Position numbers and translations under genes: made by a program
Shown here: positions 10,001-21,120 of the stretch, one piece after another
How the letters are laid out: each line of letters begins with the position of its first letter
Position numbering within the stretch: the first letter of the stretch is position 1
The notes under the pieces: generated by a model
Database searches by the model: none
Told to the model about the DNA's origin: nothing
The model's input: the letters and a program-made list of their open reading frames with translations, nothing else
NCBI GenBank assembly: GCA_964431035.1
Contig: CAYSIF010000006.1
Location: 1 to 62,099, forward strand
Source of the DNA: Methanobrevibacter_A sp964431035
GTDB lineage: Archaea > Methanobacteriota > Methanobacteria > Methanobacteriales > Methanobacteriaceae
Length of the DNA stretch: 62,099 bases
Reading direction: 5' to 3'

Positions 10001-13000
10001 AAGTGTATACTCTGCCAATTCAATAGCCTTAGCAATAGTAGCTACTGGACTAGATTCACTACCATCATTAGAATCACTACCAGATTTAGAAACATAAATA
10101 ATACCATTATAAGTAGGAGTACTAATAACAGTAACTGCACCATTTACTGAAGCAGCTTGATAATCAATAGTAGCTTCAAAACTAAAGTCCTTATATTCAC
10201 CTAACTCTACATTAGATATTGTAAATGCGCCAGTAGAATCAGTAGTAACAGTATCTGCACCATTAGGTCCAGTATATTTAATAACAGCATCTGCTATACC
10301 AGTATCTTCACTATCAGTTAACATACCAGTAATAGTTTTTCCAACAAAAACAGTATCATCAATTTTATTTACAGTTAAAGTTGTAGCTTCCGGACCACTT
10401 ACAGTAACATTAGAACTTGCAACAACACCTTCATAAGTAGTATCTCCTTCAAATTCAAAGTTAGAGTAAGTTCCTTCAATAGCACTACTTATAGTAAATG
10501 TACCATCAGAACCAGTGGTAACTGTATCACTTGTACCATCAGGTTTAACAAACTTAATTGTTGCACTTGCAATACCATTATCACTGTTATCAGTTAATTT
10601 ACCAGTAATATCTTGTGTAGCTTTAATACTAGTCTCATCTAAAGTTATCTTAGATGGATTTTTATCTGTAACTTTAACAGTCACATTATCTAAATCAGCA
10701 GAATATAGATAATAGTCACTTATTAATATTGCATTATTTACACCATCTTTAGGACCAAAAGTTAAAGTATAAGTTTCACCAACTTCAAAGTTAAAGTCCA
10801 TAAGCTTTAAATTAGCTGTAAAAGCACCATTAGCCATATCAACTTTATATCCATCTTCATCATAAACTATTTCTTGGGTAGATAAGTCTCCATTAACCCA
10901 AACATACAATTCGGTATCTCCAGAGTAGAACATGTATGAAGCAACACCAGATATTGTACCATGAAGTATAGTGTCTTCACCTTTTTTATAACTAATATTA
11001 TCTTCAGTAACTGTTACAACAACTTTCTTATTAGCATAAGTTACAGTTGTTTTATTAGTTGCTTTTGAATAAGTATCATCTTCTGCAAATGTGAATGTAT
11101 AAACACCAACTTTAGCATTACTTACTTTAAAAGTACCATCACTTCCAGTAGTAGCTTCACTAGATTCAGTTAAACCAGAAGGAAGTTTTAAACTAATACT
11201 AATAGTTTTACCAGTTAAAGCATTATTATTTTCATCCACAAGTTTACCATTAATAGTTGAACCTTCAACAACAACACTATTATCTAAAATAATATCAGTA
11301 TCAGTTTTAACAGTTCCTGGAATAGTAACAGTAACATTATCTAAATCTAATGTAGCTCCATAATATTCTATTATACTATTTTCTGCACCATTTTGTGGAC
11401 CAAAAGTTAAATTATAAGATTTACCGGATTTAAACTGATAGGTTAATTCTCTTAAATTAACAGTAAATTCTCCATTAACAATATCAATAGCATAACCATC
11501 TTCATCCCAAGCTTGCTCTTGAGTAGATAAATCACCATTAACCCAAGCATATAATCTGAAAGTTCCAGTATACCAATCAGTTGGATAAGAAATAGTACCA
11601 TGAACAATAGTATCAGTACCTGGAGTATATTCAATACTATCTTCAGTTATAGTAACTTTTAATGTAGGTGTTGAACTAGCTGCAGTAACAGTTACTTCAG
11701 CTTCATCAATAGTCCAAGTAGAAGAATAATAACTTTTACTTGAAATACTGAAATGTAAAGTATGTGAACCAGTTGCTAAAACAGAACTTAAATCAACATC
11801 ATTGTCAGTATCTTTTAAATCATTTAAATCAACTGTAAATGTAGTTGGATTAGTTGTAACACTTAAAGATTGAACTTTAACATATTTTGAACTATCATCA
11901 TCCACCCAAACAATAACATTATCTGAATAGAAACTACCTCCAGATATTGTTAATGTTCCAGTTAATTGGGAAGATGAACCCGCAGTATATGTTGCAGTAG
12001 TTGGAGTGACAGTTATATTAACTATTTTAGGTGCTGGAACAACACTAAATGTTTTATCACTTGTAGATCCTTCATATGTGTCATCTCCTTCATATTCAAA
12101 ACCAGAATATGTTTCTGAATTAGCAATAGCGGAAGAAGTACTAATACTAAATTTACCATCAGTACCTGTTGTAACAGATGCACCTGATGATCCATAAGTA
12201 CTTGTGAATTTAATAGTTGCACCAGAAATACCATCTCCATTAACATCTGTTAAAGTACCTGTAATAGGTGTGCCTTTAGCAACAGTAGTTCCAGTATTAT
12301 CAATAGTTAAAGTAGTTGCAGTTTTAGAGCTTCCAGACCCACTATCACTAACAGTAACAGTTAAAGGATTATAATCTGCATCACCATAAATTTCAGCACC
12401 ACTTAAACCTGGAGCATGAGGTCCAAAGTATAAAGTGTGTTCTCCAGCAGTTAAACTGTCTTTAATAGTTTCTAAATCAAATTCATAACCAGAACTTGAT
12501 GCATCAGCACCTTCAACAAGAATACCAGTACTAGATGAGAAAGTAGTATCTGTTGGATCTATCCATACATAAATTCTTTTTAGACTATCTGAATAGAAAT
12601 CTGCATCACTTGGATATTCAAATGCGATATTTACTTTTGTTGAAGTTCCTTTTGTATAGGAAATACTATTTGGTGTAGGAGTTGTAACATAATCACTACT
12701 TCCAAAACTAGCAGCACTTACAGTTATTGTTTTTGAATTACTTGATCCTTCATATGTGTCATCTCCATCATATGAAAAATCAGAATATGTACCAGTTGCA
12801 TAATCGGTATCAATTTCAAATGAACCATCAGTATCTGTTGTAGTAGTTTTACTAGAACCTTCAAATTTGTAGTTAATTGTTGCTCCACTTACAGGAGTTG
12901 TTCCTGCCATTAATGTTCCAGCAATTGGAGTTCCTTCTTCAATAGAAGTACCTGTAGTGATTGTTAATGTAGTAGCAGTTTTACTTGATGATCCTCCACT

Positions 13001-13564
13001 TCCTACAGTTACAGTCACTGAACCAAACTCTGGATCTTCAATTCCATGAAATCCAAATGCCATATATGTAGCGGATGTATCTGGTCTAAATGAAATTTCA
13101 TAAACTCCATCAGTATCAAAAACATTATAACTTAATAATATTGTTGCTAAATTAACAGTAAATGTTCCTTCAGTATTCGCATATGCATATTGGTTGTCTA
13201 AATTTGTTACTTGATAATTAGTTTTTACACCATCTTTATATATGTATAAAGCACTCGCACCAGCTCCAGAAGTATCTATTGTAAAGTCAACAGTACAACT
13301 GTCTGAATTGTAAGTAATTGCTGTTGGATTAACAGTCATTCGCCAATACTTTGTTTCATCATAATTTACAATACTTTCACTTTCCGATACCTGGTGGTTA
13401 TCGGTAGGTGTTTCGTTTAATATTATATCTTCCACATCATTTGTAACAGTTTGACTGTTGTCATCTGTTGCTACAGGGTCTGTAGCGAATGTTTGTGGAA
13501 TGATGATTAGTACCATTAATATTAGTAATAATAATGGTAGTGTTTTTTTCATTTTCGAATTCAT
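7031..13564 (-). CDS. Large adhesin-like protein, Ig-like arrays around a central beta-helix
   Basis: Secreted protein of 2177 residues. The signal peptide is MNSKMKK plus a hydrophobic core ending near PQTFA. Residues ~30-1130 are alternating Ig-like modules of two kinds: a short type ('TGKLTD..G.gI.gAtIkF', 'TgsDGtFtIs') and a longer jelly-roll-like type with 'YVWVNGDLSTQE' and 'LTFGP.dG..N' that also occurs in the first adhesin. From ~1150 'IIYVSKSGSDSNDG' opens a right-handed beta-helix (to ~1510) with 'GGAI' coils. More Ig-like domains follow, then three copies of the shared C-terminal module (RLSSGASKTY, RLSSGASKIY and a variant). There is no membrane anchor. The start is supported by AAGGAAAGGA about 8 bases upstream. 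Paired head-to-head with the next adhesin across 836 bp. Binding target unknown. Confidence 0.85.
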   Translation of the reverse strand: MNSKMKKTLPLLLLILMVLIIIPQTFATDPVATDDNSQTVTNDVEDIILNETPTDNHQVSESESIVNYDETKYWRMTVNPTAITYNSDSCTVDFTIDTSGAGASALYIYKDGVKTNYQVTNLDNQYAYANTEGTFTVNLATILLSYNVFDTDGVYEISFRPDTSATYMAFGFHGIEDPEFGSVTVTVGSGGSSSKTATTLTITTGTSIEEGTPIAGTLMAGTTPVSGATINYKFEGSSKTTTTDTDGSFEIDTDYATGTYSDFSYDGDDTYEGSSNSKTITVSAASFGSSDYVTTPTPNSISYTKGTSTKVNIAFEYPSDADFYSDSLKRIYVWIDPTDTTFSSSTGILVEGADASSSGYEFDLETIKDSLTAGEHTLYFGPHAPGLSGAEIYGDADYNPLTVTVSDSGSGSSKTATTLTIDNTGTTVAKGTPITGTLTDVNGDGISGATIKFTSTYGSSGASVTTGTDGKFSISTSSAIANSETYSGFEYEGDDTYEGSTSDKTFSVVPAPKIVNITVTPTTATYTAGSSSQLTGTLTISGGSFYSDNVIVWVDDDSSKYVKVQSLSVTTNPTTFTVDLNDLKDTDNDVDLSSVLATGSHTLHFSISSKSYYSSTWTIDEAEVTVTAASSTPTLKVTITEDSIEYTPGTDTIVHGTISYPTDWYTGTFRLYAWVNGDLSTQEQAWDEDGYAIDIVNGEFTVNLRELTYQFKSGKSYNLTFGPQNGAENSIIEYYGATLDLDNVTVTIPGTVKTDTDIILDNSVVVEGSTINGKLVDENNNALTGKTISISLKLPSGLTESSEATTGSDGTFKVSNAKVGVYTFTFAEDDTYSKATNKTTVTYANKKVVVTVTEDNISYKKGEDTILHGTISGVASYMFYSGDTELYVWVNGDLSTQEIVYDEDGYKVDMANGAFTANLKLMDFNFEVGETYTLTFGPKDGVNNAILISDYYLYSADLDNVTVKVTDKNPSKITLDETSIKATQDITGKLTDNSDNGIASATIKFVKPDGTSDTVTTGSDGTFTISSAIEGTYSNFEFEGDTTYEGVVASSNVTVSGPEATTLTVNKIDDTVFVGKTITGMLTDSEDTGIADAVIKYTGPNGADTVTTDSTGAFTISNVELGEYKDFSFEATIDYQAASVNGAVTVISTPTYNGIIYVSKSGSDSNDGSESSPVATIAKAIELAEYTLDHKIIVSAGTYREHDLSINDALSITGVGNVIIDANKQGKIFNIDTAEEVSLTNLTLINGKSTTDGGAISIKDAKVIIDGLTFRNNMVAKDDGTLAGYGGAISWNADEGLLINSVFINNSARMSGAVNWGDMYSSGATGGDIINCTFDSNYATSKTGALSLYIPANVINSTFKNNNASDPSGIATQVGALYVYASNSLITGSEFINNYASGYGGAIVIDTDSDGTVINDTKFINNTGNRGGAIEAQGSNIVIANSTFINNHATYDGGAVDLLLNWDSDEGVFINNNIFESNVADNDGGAIYSDGSESYGYDAGVFLEENTFTKNSARNGGAISADSNSVLDLKNNEFTSNVASVSGGAIKDGKLTLEGNTANDNEAPVGACIYLETGSIESDVTLTYSSISALSGDTVTLTAILTDDNGNSIVLYGNSYYPGVYFTVEGNDVLGTVTYNSENMTIEYEVTQSTGDYTISGSVDSDFADSVTVVDGTLSVVEELETVLTVENQTINYGTSFTGTLTDINGKPLAGKEITYTYKGNTLTVTTDDEGVFTISSAREGIYSDFAFAGDDSYTESTSDAVVTVREQVIPTPTIVNVTITDSSLTVNNGTVSVHVSPSDDSIVNSGSVSLTVDGVTYSSNVTNGVATFNLNLISGNYSALVDYIAIGNYTNASKNLTVIVPTTNNTNDTNHTNVTTNVSTIITLEFEELETGHEIRGKLTDANGNLLNGNVDIALSRLSSGASKTYTVTCTNGEFVLPLHLAPGDYSAKATYNGEGNYLPNSTGVKYIALTDKPSNVILNDSDEVTGVYGENNTFGGVLTDKEGNALAGYHLALNITRLSSGASKIYYVTTDYNGNYVLPINLAPGYYTVRTTIDDKNYTGASLSSLIIRSNDSDVDNRSETIINIVSSVINYTTGGNLSGKLLNTAGYGIAGQHVDVTLANSRGASKTYNLVTDYTGSFNLPINLARGSYTAVCTYDGTATYAPSKTGTITVSVI

Positions 13565-14400
13565 AATTTATTCCTTTCCTTATGAATATTGTTTATTTTT
13601 TTTAAAATTTTTTTATTGAGATTTTTTCTTTGCCTCACTTTTTTTTATTTTCAAGGTGACTTGTTTTGGTGTATAACTTTATTAAAAACATTTTTTTGAA
13701 AAATTTGATTTATTTAATAAAGGTATTTTTCCTTGAATGTTTTTTTAATAATTAAAATTTGACATTAATTATTCTTCATATCGTTATACATTTATACTTT
13801 ATACTTTTTTATTAATATTTAATTTTTCCCCCTTAATTAAAAATAGAAACTTTTAAATATGATAAATTATTTTTCTTATTTAAAATACTTTAAAAAATAA
13901 AATAAGGTTCAATAATAAATATTTCTTTATAATATATTTTAATTTTTATTTAAATTTTACTTCTAACTTATTATATTAATTATTTAAATGTATAATACTA
14001 TTAAAATTTGATTTTTACTTAATTATAATATTATACTGACTTTAAACTAAATTTTAGTATTTTTTTATTCATTTTAAAAATTCTATTAAAATTAATATTT
14101 TTTAGTTAATTAAGTTTTTTATCAAATTTAAAGATTTTATAATACTTTATACTTAAAATATTAACCAATATTAATTTTTTATAATAATTTAATAATATAT
14201 TAATAAAGTAAATTATCATTAAATATTTATTTACTCTTTTTATTATACTATTATGTTTTAATTGTTATTTTATCTCATATTTTCGATATGAAAATTTTAT
14301 AATTTTAGAAATTTTAAATAAATTATTTAAGAGCTAAATTGTAATATACTTATAATATAATAATTATTGGAATAAAAAAAATTTTGGAATGTAGTAAAAT
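13565..14400. other. 836-bp divergent intergenic region between adhesins
   Basis: Very A/T-rich with no open frame of note. It must contain the promoters of both divergent adhesins. The leftward transcript would have a long leader (13565-13700) containing the ribosome site AAGGAAAGGA. No clear palindromic operator or RNA structure is visible. Confidence 0.5.
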
Positions 14401-17400
14401 ATGAAATCGAATAAAAAAATTTTAATATTTAGTTTATTTTTAATATTCCTATTTTGCATAAATACAGTATATGCTGAGGATATTGAAGATAATACAATTA
14501 CACACGCAAATAATAACGAAACCATTATCTTAAATGATGTTAGTGGAACATACACTGAATTAAAAACATTAATAGATAATGCAAATTCTGGTGATACTAT
14601 AACTCTAGATAAGAATTACACATATAATACTGCAAATGATAATAGTTTAGCAGCAACTGGAATTCTTATAAATAAAGAGTTAACAATTGACGGTAACGGA
14701 TATACATTAAATGGAAATAATATGATTCGTTTATTTGATATAAAATCTGATTCTGTTACTATAAAAAATACCATAATCATTAATCATTTCATAGCATTTA
14801 ATGAAGATGCATACGATTATGAAACAGGTGATATAGACTATGAACTCGTTGGTGGAGCTGCAATCTACTGGAAAGGAGACTATGGAACCATACTAAACTC
14901 CACATTCACAAATAATAATGGTGAAGACGCTGGAGGAGCAATATTCTGGGCAGGAGACAAAGGAAAAATAATAAACTCCACATTCACAAACAATACTGCA
15001 GCACTTCAAGGAGGAGTAATAGAATTATACGAAGCCGATGAAAACAATATCCTAGGAAATACATTTATAGATAATACAGGAGATTATGGTGGAGCAATAT
15101 GCTTACATGACTCTTCATCTAAAAACAATATAGAATATAACATTTTCATAAATAGTAAAGACTACTATGGTTATGCAGTAAACACAGATAATAATGATAA
15201 TCAGGATAATAGTCTTAATAATAATTGGTGGGGATCTAACACTCCAGATTTCAAATATTTCGAACAATATATAACTGATTTCGCACCGAATACTTGGATA
15301 ATAATGAAATTCACAACAGACAATGAATTCTCAACAACAGGTGGAGAAAACACATTAACAGTAAGCCTAAACACAATCTATGATAAAATAAGTAAAACCT
15401 ATCTAGAATTCGATGAATACATATTAAACAGAACAGTAACTTACACATCAAATACAGGATCTTTAAATCCAACAAGCACAGACTTTAAGGAAACTACAAC
15501 AACAACTTTCACATATCCTGCAAGTGAAACTATAACTGTAACTGCAACAGTCGACAATCAAAGCTTAACACTTACAAATATTAATAACCATGACAGTTTC
15601 ACAGATTTAAATCAATTAATTGAAGAATTAACAGGAACCGAATTAACTTTAACAAAAAATTACACATTCGATTTAAACAAAGACTTACCTTTCCTTGAAG
15701 GAATAACAATAGACAAACAATTAACATTAAAAGGAGATAATTACACAATAAATGGATTAAATAAAGCAAGAATATTCCAAATCACTGCAAGCAATGTAGA
15801 AATAGATAATACTAACTTAATTAACGGATACAATTCAGTAAATGGAGGAGCAATTTACTGGAACGGGGCAAATGGAGTATTAAAAAATTCACTAATTTCA
15901 AACAGTACTGCATTTAGAGGAGCAGGAATATATTCCAATGAAAGATACTTAAACATAATAAATTCAACACTCACATACAATCATGCAGAAAAAGACGGAG
16001 GAGCAATATACTTTAACAGCCATTATATGAATATTTTCAACTCCACATTCATAAATAACAGTGCAGTATACTATGGAGGAGCAATAAACACCATAAGTTT
16101 AAGTAGTAATATTACAAACTCCACCTTCATAAATAACACTGGAGGAATCTGTGGAGGAGCATTATACCTATATGACTTTAAAGGAGGAACAGTAACAGAT
16201 AACACATTCACAGACAACCATGCAGATAATGGAGCTGCATTATGTCTTGGAGGAGATGCAGATAGCATAAATATCACACACAATGCCCTAGTAAATAACA
16301 CTGACTTTTATGGAAACATTGGAGTTGGAACTTTTGCAAATTCATTTACCAATATTAACTTAAATGAAAACTGGTGGGGAGAAAACAGACCTACATTCCA
16401 ATACTTTACTGATTTCGTACCAGACTTAATGCCAGAAACATGGGTAACACTAAAATTAAAAAGAGATGGGGAATTTGTAGCAGAAGGAGGAGATATAACA
16501 TTAATTGCAACACTAAACACATTATACAATAATACAAACAGTGTATACACAGATTTTACAAGCACTATACCGGAGAGAATAGTGAAATTCAATGCAACCT
16601 ATGGAACATTAAACCCTGAAACTGCAACAATAACAAATCAAGCAAGTGTAACATACACTTATCCAGGAAACACAAATTTAATAATAAGTGCAATAGTAGA
16701 TAATCAAGAAGTATTTTTAACAAATTATGAACCAATAGACTCATTTATAGCATTACAAAGATTAATAGATGCAGCAACAGAAGGAACAGAATTAAATTTA
16801 AAACTAAACTACACCTACAATCCAATATTTGATACAGATTACACATATGGAGTTTCAATAAACAAAAAATTAACATTAAATGGTAACGACACCGTGTTAA
16901 ATGGAATTAATCTTGCTAGAATATTCCAAGTCGTAGCAGATGATGTAATAATAAACAATATAATATTCATAAACGGAACATCCTCAGATAAAGGTGGAGC
17001 AATCTACTGGATGGGAGCAAACGGAATACTCAATAACAGTTTATTTGAAAACAATACAGGAGTTTATGGTGGAGCAGTAAACTGGCAAGGAACCAATGGA
17101 GAAATAATAAACACAACATTCCAACACAACACAGCAAATAGTGGAGGAGCAATAGTTTGGGAAGGAGAAAAAGGAATAATAAACTCATCCACATTCAAAG
17201 AAAATGAAGCAGACAATGGAGGAGCCCTAAACTGGCCAGGAGCAGAAGGAATACTTACTAACTCCATATTCACAGAAAATACTGCAACAACAGGAGGAGC
17301 AGTAAACTGGGCAGGAGAAAATGGATTAATAGATAATATCACATTTGCAAATAACACTGCATATGTAAGTGGAGGAGCAGTAACATGGTCTGCAACAGAA

Positions 17401-20400
17401 AATGGACTAATAATAAACAGCACATTCCTATCCAATAATGCAGGAAATAATGGAGGAGCAGTATTTGAGTCCAGTGGAAACGTAACAATAATCGACTCAT
17501 TATTTAAACAAAACCATGCAGAAAATGGAGGAGCATGCTATTGGAGTTTTGCAAAAAACGGAACAATAATCAATTCAACCTTCATAAACAATACTGCAGA
17601 AGAAGGAGGAGCACTACTCTGGTTCTATGCAGATGATGGACTTATAATAAACAGCACATTCATAGAAAACAATGCAACAGTAGATGGAGGAGCAATACAA
17701 GTAATAATAAGTAAAAACTTCAAAACAGACAATAACACATTCACAAAAAACGATGCAAAAAATACTGGAGGGGCAATATTCCTTGCAAGTAGAAATGATA
17801 TGATAGCATACATTTTAAACAACAATTTCCAACAAAACACTGCAAAAAGTGGGGGAGCAATTGATTGTTTAGACATACTAGGAATTATTGAAAACAATAC
17901 CTTCACAAACAATACAGCATCTAACTTTGGAGGAGCAGTATATGTAGAAGCAGGTACACTTGAATACAACCTAACAAACAATACCTTCACAAGCAACACT
18001 GCAAATCGTGGAGGAGGATTATACCTCTCAGGTTCAAATTACACAGCATGTGTAGATTCATCTAACTTCTATGATAATTATGCAAGTGATTATGGTGGAG
18101 GATTAATAAACTTCAACACTAAAACAAATATACTAAATTCAAACTTCATAAACAACACATCACCACGTGGAGGAGGATTAGTATGCTCAGGAGATGGAAC
18201 TTATGTAAACAACTCCACATTTATAAACAATACTGCAACAGTAAATGGAGGAGCAATATTCTGGAATAATAAAAATGGAACACTTGCAAACAGTACATTT
18301 ATAAACAACACAGCACTAAGCAATGGAGGAGCAATATACTGGAACGGAGCAGACTCAACACTAACAAATCTTAATTTCATAAAAAACACTGCATCAAATG
18401 GAGGAGCATTAATACTTAATGGAGAAAATGCAAAATTAAAAAACGCTAACTTCACAAACAACACCGCAACAAGCAATGGAGGAGCAATATATATAAACAA
18501 AAACAATATGGGACTTACAGACACCAACTTCACATCAAACACTGCAGAAAGTGGTTCTGCAATCTACAATTCTGGAGAAAACATAAATATAAATAATATA
18601 ATCCTAACAGAAAACCATGCAAATTCAAGAGCACTACTAATAAACAATACTGGAATAAGTTATATTGCAACATTAATCGGTGGAAACAACATACTAAACG
18701 GAATATACAATCTTAGAAGTGCAAACAACATAATAATAAATGGAACACAAGTAGTATCTGGAGCAGAAAACTCAAACAACGGAGCACTAATATATCAAGA
18801 TAATAGAGAATACAATCAACCTATAAACCTACTATTATACAATAATAACAACCTTCTAACAAACGCCACACTAACAACAGATATTTATGGATCTGTAAAA
18901 TATACACCATACACTGGAAATAAAATAAACTTCACACACTACAACAACACATACTACAGTGAAATCAGCAATAGTACAAATATAAACTCTGACAACACAT
19001 ACTCTAGCCTTTGGAGACTAATAACAAATGCAATAGAAAACGACATAACAGAAATCACACTAACCAAAGACTACACCTACAGTAAAACAAAAGATACTGA
19101 CTATCCAGAAAATGGAATAGAAATAAATAAAAACTTAAAAATAAATGGTAACGGACACACATTAAACGGATTAAACACAGCAAAACTATTCACACTAACA
19201 GACAGTAACCTAAACCTCAACAATATCAACATAATAAACCATAAATCAACAAATGGTGGAGCAATAAACTCCGAAAACAGTAACATAACAATATTCAACT
19301 CTACAATAAGAAACAACACAGCAACAGGAAATGGAGGATTCATCTACTCCACAAGCACAAAAGAATCAAATTTAAACATCTCAAACTCAATAATCACAAA
19401 CAACACAGCAACAGAAGGAAACACAATATATGCAATAGGCAATGTAAACATAATAACAGATAACAACTGGTGGGGAAATAACACACCATTTGACAATACC
19501 AATTATAACAAACAAGTATATGACAAAATAGCATACACAAAACCTAACAATTGGTTTGTTATGAACTTCACAAAACCTGGAGACAGCTTCAAAACAGGAG
19601 ACACCCTAACACTAACAACAAGCCTAAACACAATATACACAGAATCAACAGACACATTAAGCCCAGCTTCAATCAATCTACCTACTTCAACAGTAACATA
19701 CAGTGGAGGATACACTGGAAACTCCAGATTCACAAATTACACAAATCTTAACTTCCCAACAACAAGTGCTGGAGAATACACAGTAAATGCAAAAATAGAT
19801 AACATGATTTTAAGCCTTAATTTCACAATCAACCAATCATATATACCTCCTGCACCACCAATACCAGTAACAACAATTAATATCACAATACCAAATATTA
19901 CAGGAAAAGTTAACGAAAAAGTCACCATCCCAGTTACTGTCTATAATTCAAACAATATAGCTCAAAAAGGAACAATAACAATCATATTTAACAATAACAC
20001 AATAAGCAGTGAACTTACTAATGGTATTGCAAATATCAATTTAACATTACCACAAACAAATGGAACATACACCATACTTGGAATTTATAATGATACTTAC
20101 ATGGGAAGAGGATATGCAACCGTAGAAGGTGAAGAAACACACAATGAAACCATCATTATAAATATTGATAATACATTATATCCTTCAAATTCAAAAACAG
20201 ACATTATTGTTAATGTAACCTATTCCAATGGAACACTAGTTAATTCTGGAAATATAACATTAACAATAAACGGTTCAACATACCAAAACCCTGTAGAAAA
20301 TGGTGTTGCAACCTTTAACATTCAAACACCAACATTCGGATATTATAATGTCACAACCACATATAATAACCAGTCAACACAAACAACTGAATTTACAATT

Positions 20401-21021
20401 GGATATGTTGAAACAGTTTTAAATGTTACTGATTTAATTAAAATTTACGGTACTGATGAAGAATTTACAGGATATCTTTTAGATACTAATGGAAATCCAA
20501 TAATCGGACACCACCTTAATTTAAAACTTACAAGATTATCATCAGGAGCAAACAAAGTATATGATGTAGTAACAGATTATAATGGAAAATTCAACCTACC
20601 AATAAACTTAGCAATAGGATTATACACAGCAGATATTGAATATAATGGTTTAGGACGAGAAAACTGGAAATATTCACCTTCAAATGCTAGTGCAAACATA
20701 CAAGTAACCAACACAAACGATACACGAACAGTCACAATACTTACTACAGAAAAATTCCGCGAACCATACTTAGCAGGTAAAAGTTTCACAGGAACATTAA
20801 AAAGCATTAATGACAATCCAATTGCAGGACACCACATATCAGTTACATTAACACGTTTAAGCAGTGGAGCAAGTAAAACATATGATGTAGTAAGTGATTA
20901 CAGAGGAATATTTAATTTAGCTATTAACTTAGCACCTGGAGAATATACAGGAGTTTGCACATATTCTGGAACTACAATATACCAACCATCAAGCAGTGCA
21001 AATACAATCACTGTATACTAA
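14401..21021 (+). CDS. Large adhesin-like protein dominated by beta-helix coils
   Basis: Secreted protein of 2206 residues. The signal peptide is MKSNKKILIFSLFLIFLFCI..VYA before ED. Residues ~45-1680 contain several right-handed beta-helix blocks, each opening with 'L..LI..A..GT.L.L..NYTY.......GI.I.K.LTI.GN..TLNG' and ending at NNWWG/ENWWG followed by an Ig-like insert. Coils read 'GGAIYW.GA.G...NS.F..NTA..', with a Trp at a fixed coil position. After a proline-rich hinge (~1820, PPAPPIP) come Ig-like domains and two copies of the shared C-terminal module (RLSSGANKVY, RLSSGASKTY). No membrane helix at the C-terminus. The first ~430 bases use NNT codons, then the gene switches to AAC/CTA/ATA-rich usage until ~19900. 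Surface role inferred. Confidence 0.85.
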   Translation: MKSNKKILIFSLFLIFLFCINTVYAEDIEDNTITHANNNETIILNDVSGTYTELKTLIDNANSGDTITLDKNYTYNTANDNSLAATGILINKELTIDGNGYTLNGNNMIRLFDIKSDSVTIKNTIIINHFIAFNEDAYDYETGDIDYELVGGAAIYWKGDYGTILNSTFTNNNGEDAGGAIFWAGDKGKIINSTFTNNTAALQGGVIELYEADENNILGNTFIDNTGDYGGAICLHDSSSKNNIEYNIFINSKDYYGYAVNTDNNDNQDNSLNNNWWGSNTPDFKYFEQYITDFAPNTWIIMKFTTDNEFSTTGGENTLTVSLNTIYDKISKTYLEFDEYILNRTVTYTSNTGSLNPTSTDFKETTTTTFTYPASETITVTATVDNQSLTLTNINNHDSFTDLNQLIEELTGTELTLTKNYTFDLNKDLPFLEGITIDKQLTLKGDNYTINGLNKARIFQITASNVEIDNTNLINGYNSVNGGAIYWNGANGVLKNSLISNSTAFRGAGIYSNERYLNIINSTLTYNHAEKDGGAIYFNSHYMNIFNSTFINNSAVYYGGAINTISLSSNITNSTFINNTGGICGGALYLYDFKGGTVTDNTFTDNHADNGAALCLGGDADSINITHNALVNNTDFYGNIGVGTFANSFTNINLNENWWGENRPTFQYFTDFVPDLMPETWVTLKLKRDGEFVAEGGDITLIATLNTLYNNTNSVYTDFTSTIPERIVKFNATYGTLNPETATITNQASVTYTYPGNTNLIISAIVDNQEVFLTNYEPIDSFIALQRLIDAATEGTELNLKLNYTYNPIFDTDYTYGVSINKKLTLNGNDTVLNGINLARIFQVVADDVIINNIIFINGTSSDKGGAIYWMGANGILNNSLFENNTGVYGGAVNWQGTNGEIINTTFQHNTANSGGAIVWEGEKGIINSSTFKENEADNGGALNWPGAEGILTNSIFTENTATTGGAVNWAGENGLIDNITFANNTAYVSGGAVTWSATENGLIINSTFLSNNAGNNGGAVFESSGNVTIIDSLFKQNHAENGGACYWSFAKNGTIINSTFINNTAEEGGALLWFYADDGLIINSTFIENNATVDGGAIQVIISKNFKTDNNTFTKNDAKNTGGAIFLASRNDMIAYILNNNFQQNTAKSGGAIDCLDILGIIENNTFTNNTASNFGGAVYVEAGTLEYNLTNNTFTSNTANRGGGLYLSGSNYTACVDSSNFYDNYASDYGGGLINFNTKTNILNSNFINNTSPRGGGLVCSGDGTYVNNSTFINNTATVNGGAIFWNNKNGTLANSTFINNTALSNGGAIYWNGADSTLTNLNFIKNTASNGGALILNGENAKLKNANFTNNTATSNGGAIYINKNNMGLTDTNFTSNTAESGSAIYNSGENININNIILTENHANSRALLINNTGISYIATLIGGNNILNGIYNLRSANNIIINGTQVVSGAENSNNGALIYQDNREYNQPINLLLYNNNNLLTNATLTTDIYGSVKYTPYTGNKINFTHYNNTYYSEISNSTNINSDNTYSSLWRLITNAIENDITEITLTKDYTYSKTKDTDYPENGIEINKNLKINGNGHTLNGLNTAKLFTLTDSNLNLNNINIINHKSTNGGAINSENSNITIFNSTIRNNTATGNGGFIYSTSTKESNLNISNSIITNNTATEGNTIYAIGNVNIITDNNWWGNNTPFDNTNYNKQVYDKIAYTKPNNWFVMNFTKPGDSFKTGDTLTLTTSLNTIYTESTDTLSPASINLPTSTVTYSGGYTGNSRFTNYTNLNFPTTSAGEYTVNAKIDNMILSLNFTINQSYIPPAPPIPVTTINITIPNITGKVNEKVTIPVTVYNSNNIAQKGTITIIFNNNTISSELTNGIANINLTLPQTNGTYTILGIYNDTYMGRGYATVEGEETHNETIIINIDNTLYPSNSKTDIIVNVTYSNGTLVNSGNITLTINGSTYQNPVENGVATFNIQTPTFGYYNVTTTYNNQSTQTTEFTIGYVETVLNVTDLIKIYGTDEEFTGYLLDTNGNPIIGHHLNLKLTRLSSGANKVYDVVTDYNGKFNLPINLAIGLYTADIEYNGLGRENWKYSPSNASANIQVTNTNDTRTVTILTTEKFREPYLAGKSFTGTLKSINDNPIAGHHISVTLTRLSSGASKTYDVVSDYRGIFNLAINLAPGEYTGVCTYSGTTIYQPSSSANTITVY

Positions 21022-21120
21022 ACACTCCATTTTTCCCCTTTTTTTAAATTCATCATATTAAAAACAAGTTTTATAAGTAATCTAATAATAATTAATAAAT
21101 ATTGTAAAGGTTAAAGTACG

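Noticed and set aside
13565..14400. A replication origin in the 836-bp A+T-rich divergent region
   Set aside because: No repeated origin-recognition-box-like sequences and no neighbouring cdc6/orc gene are present; A+T content alone is not evidence here.
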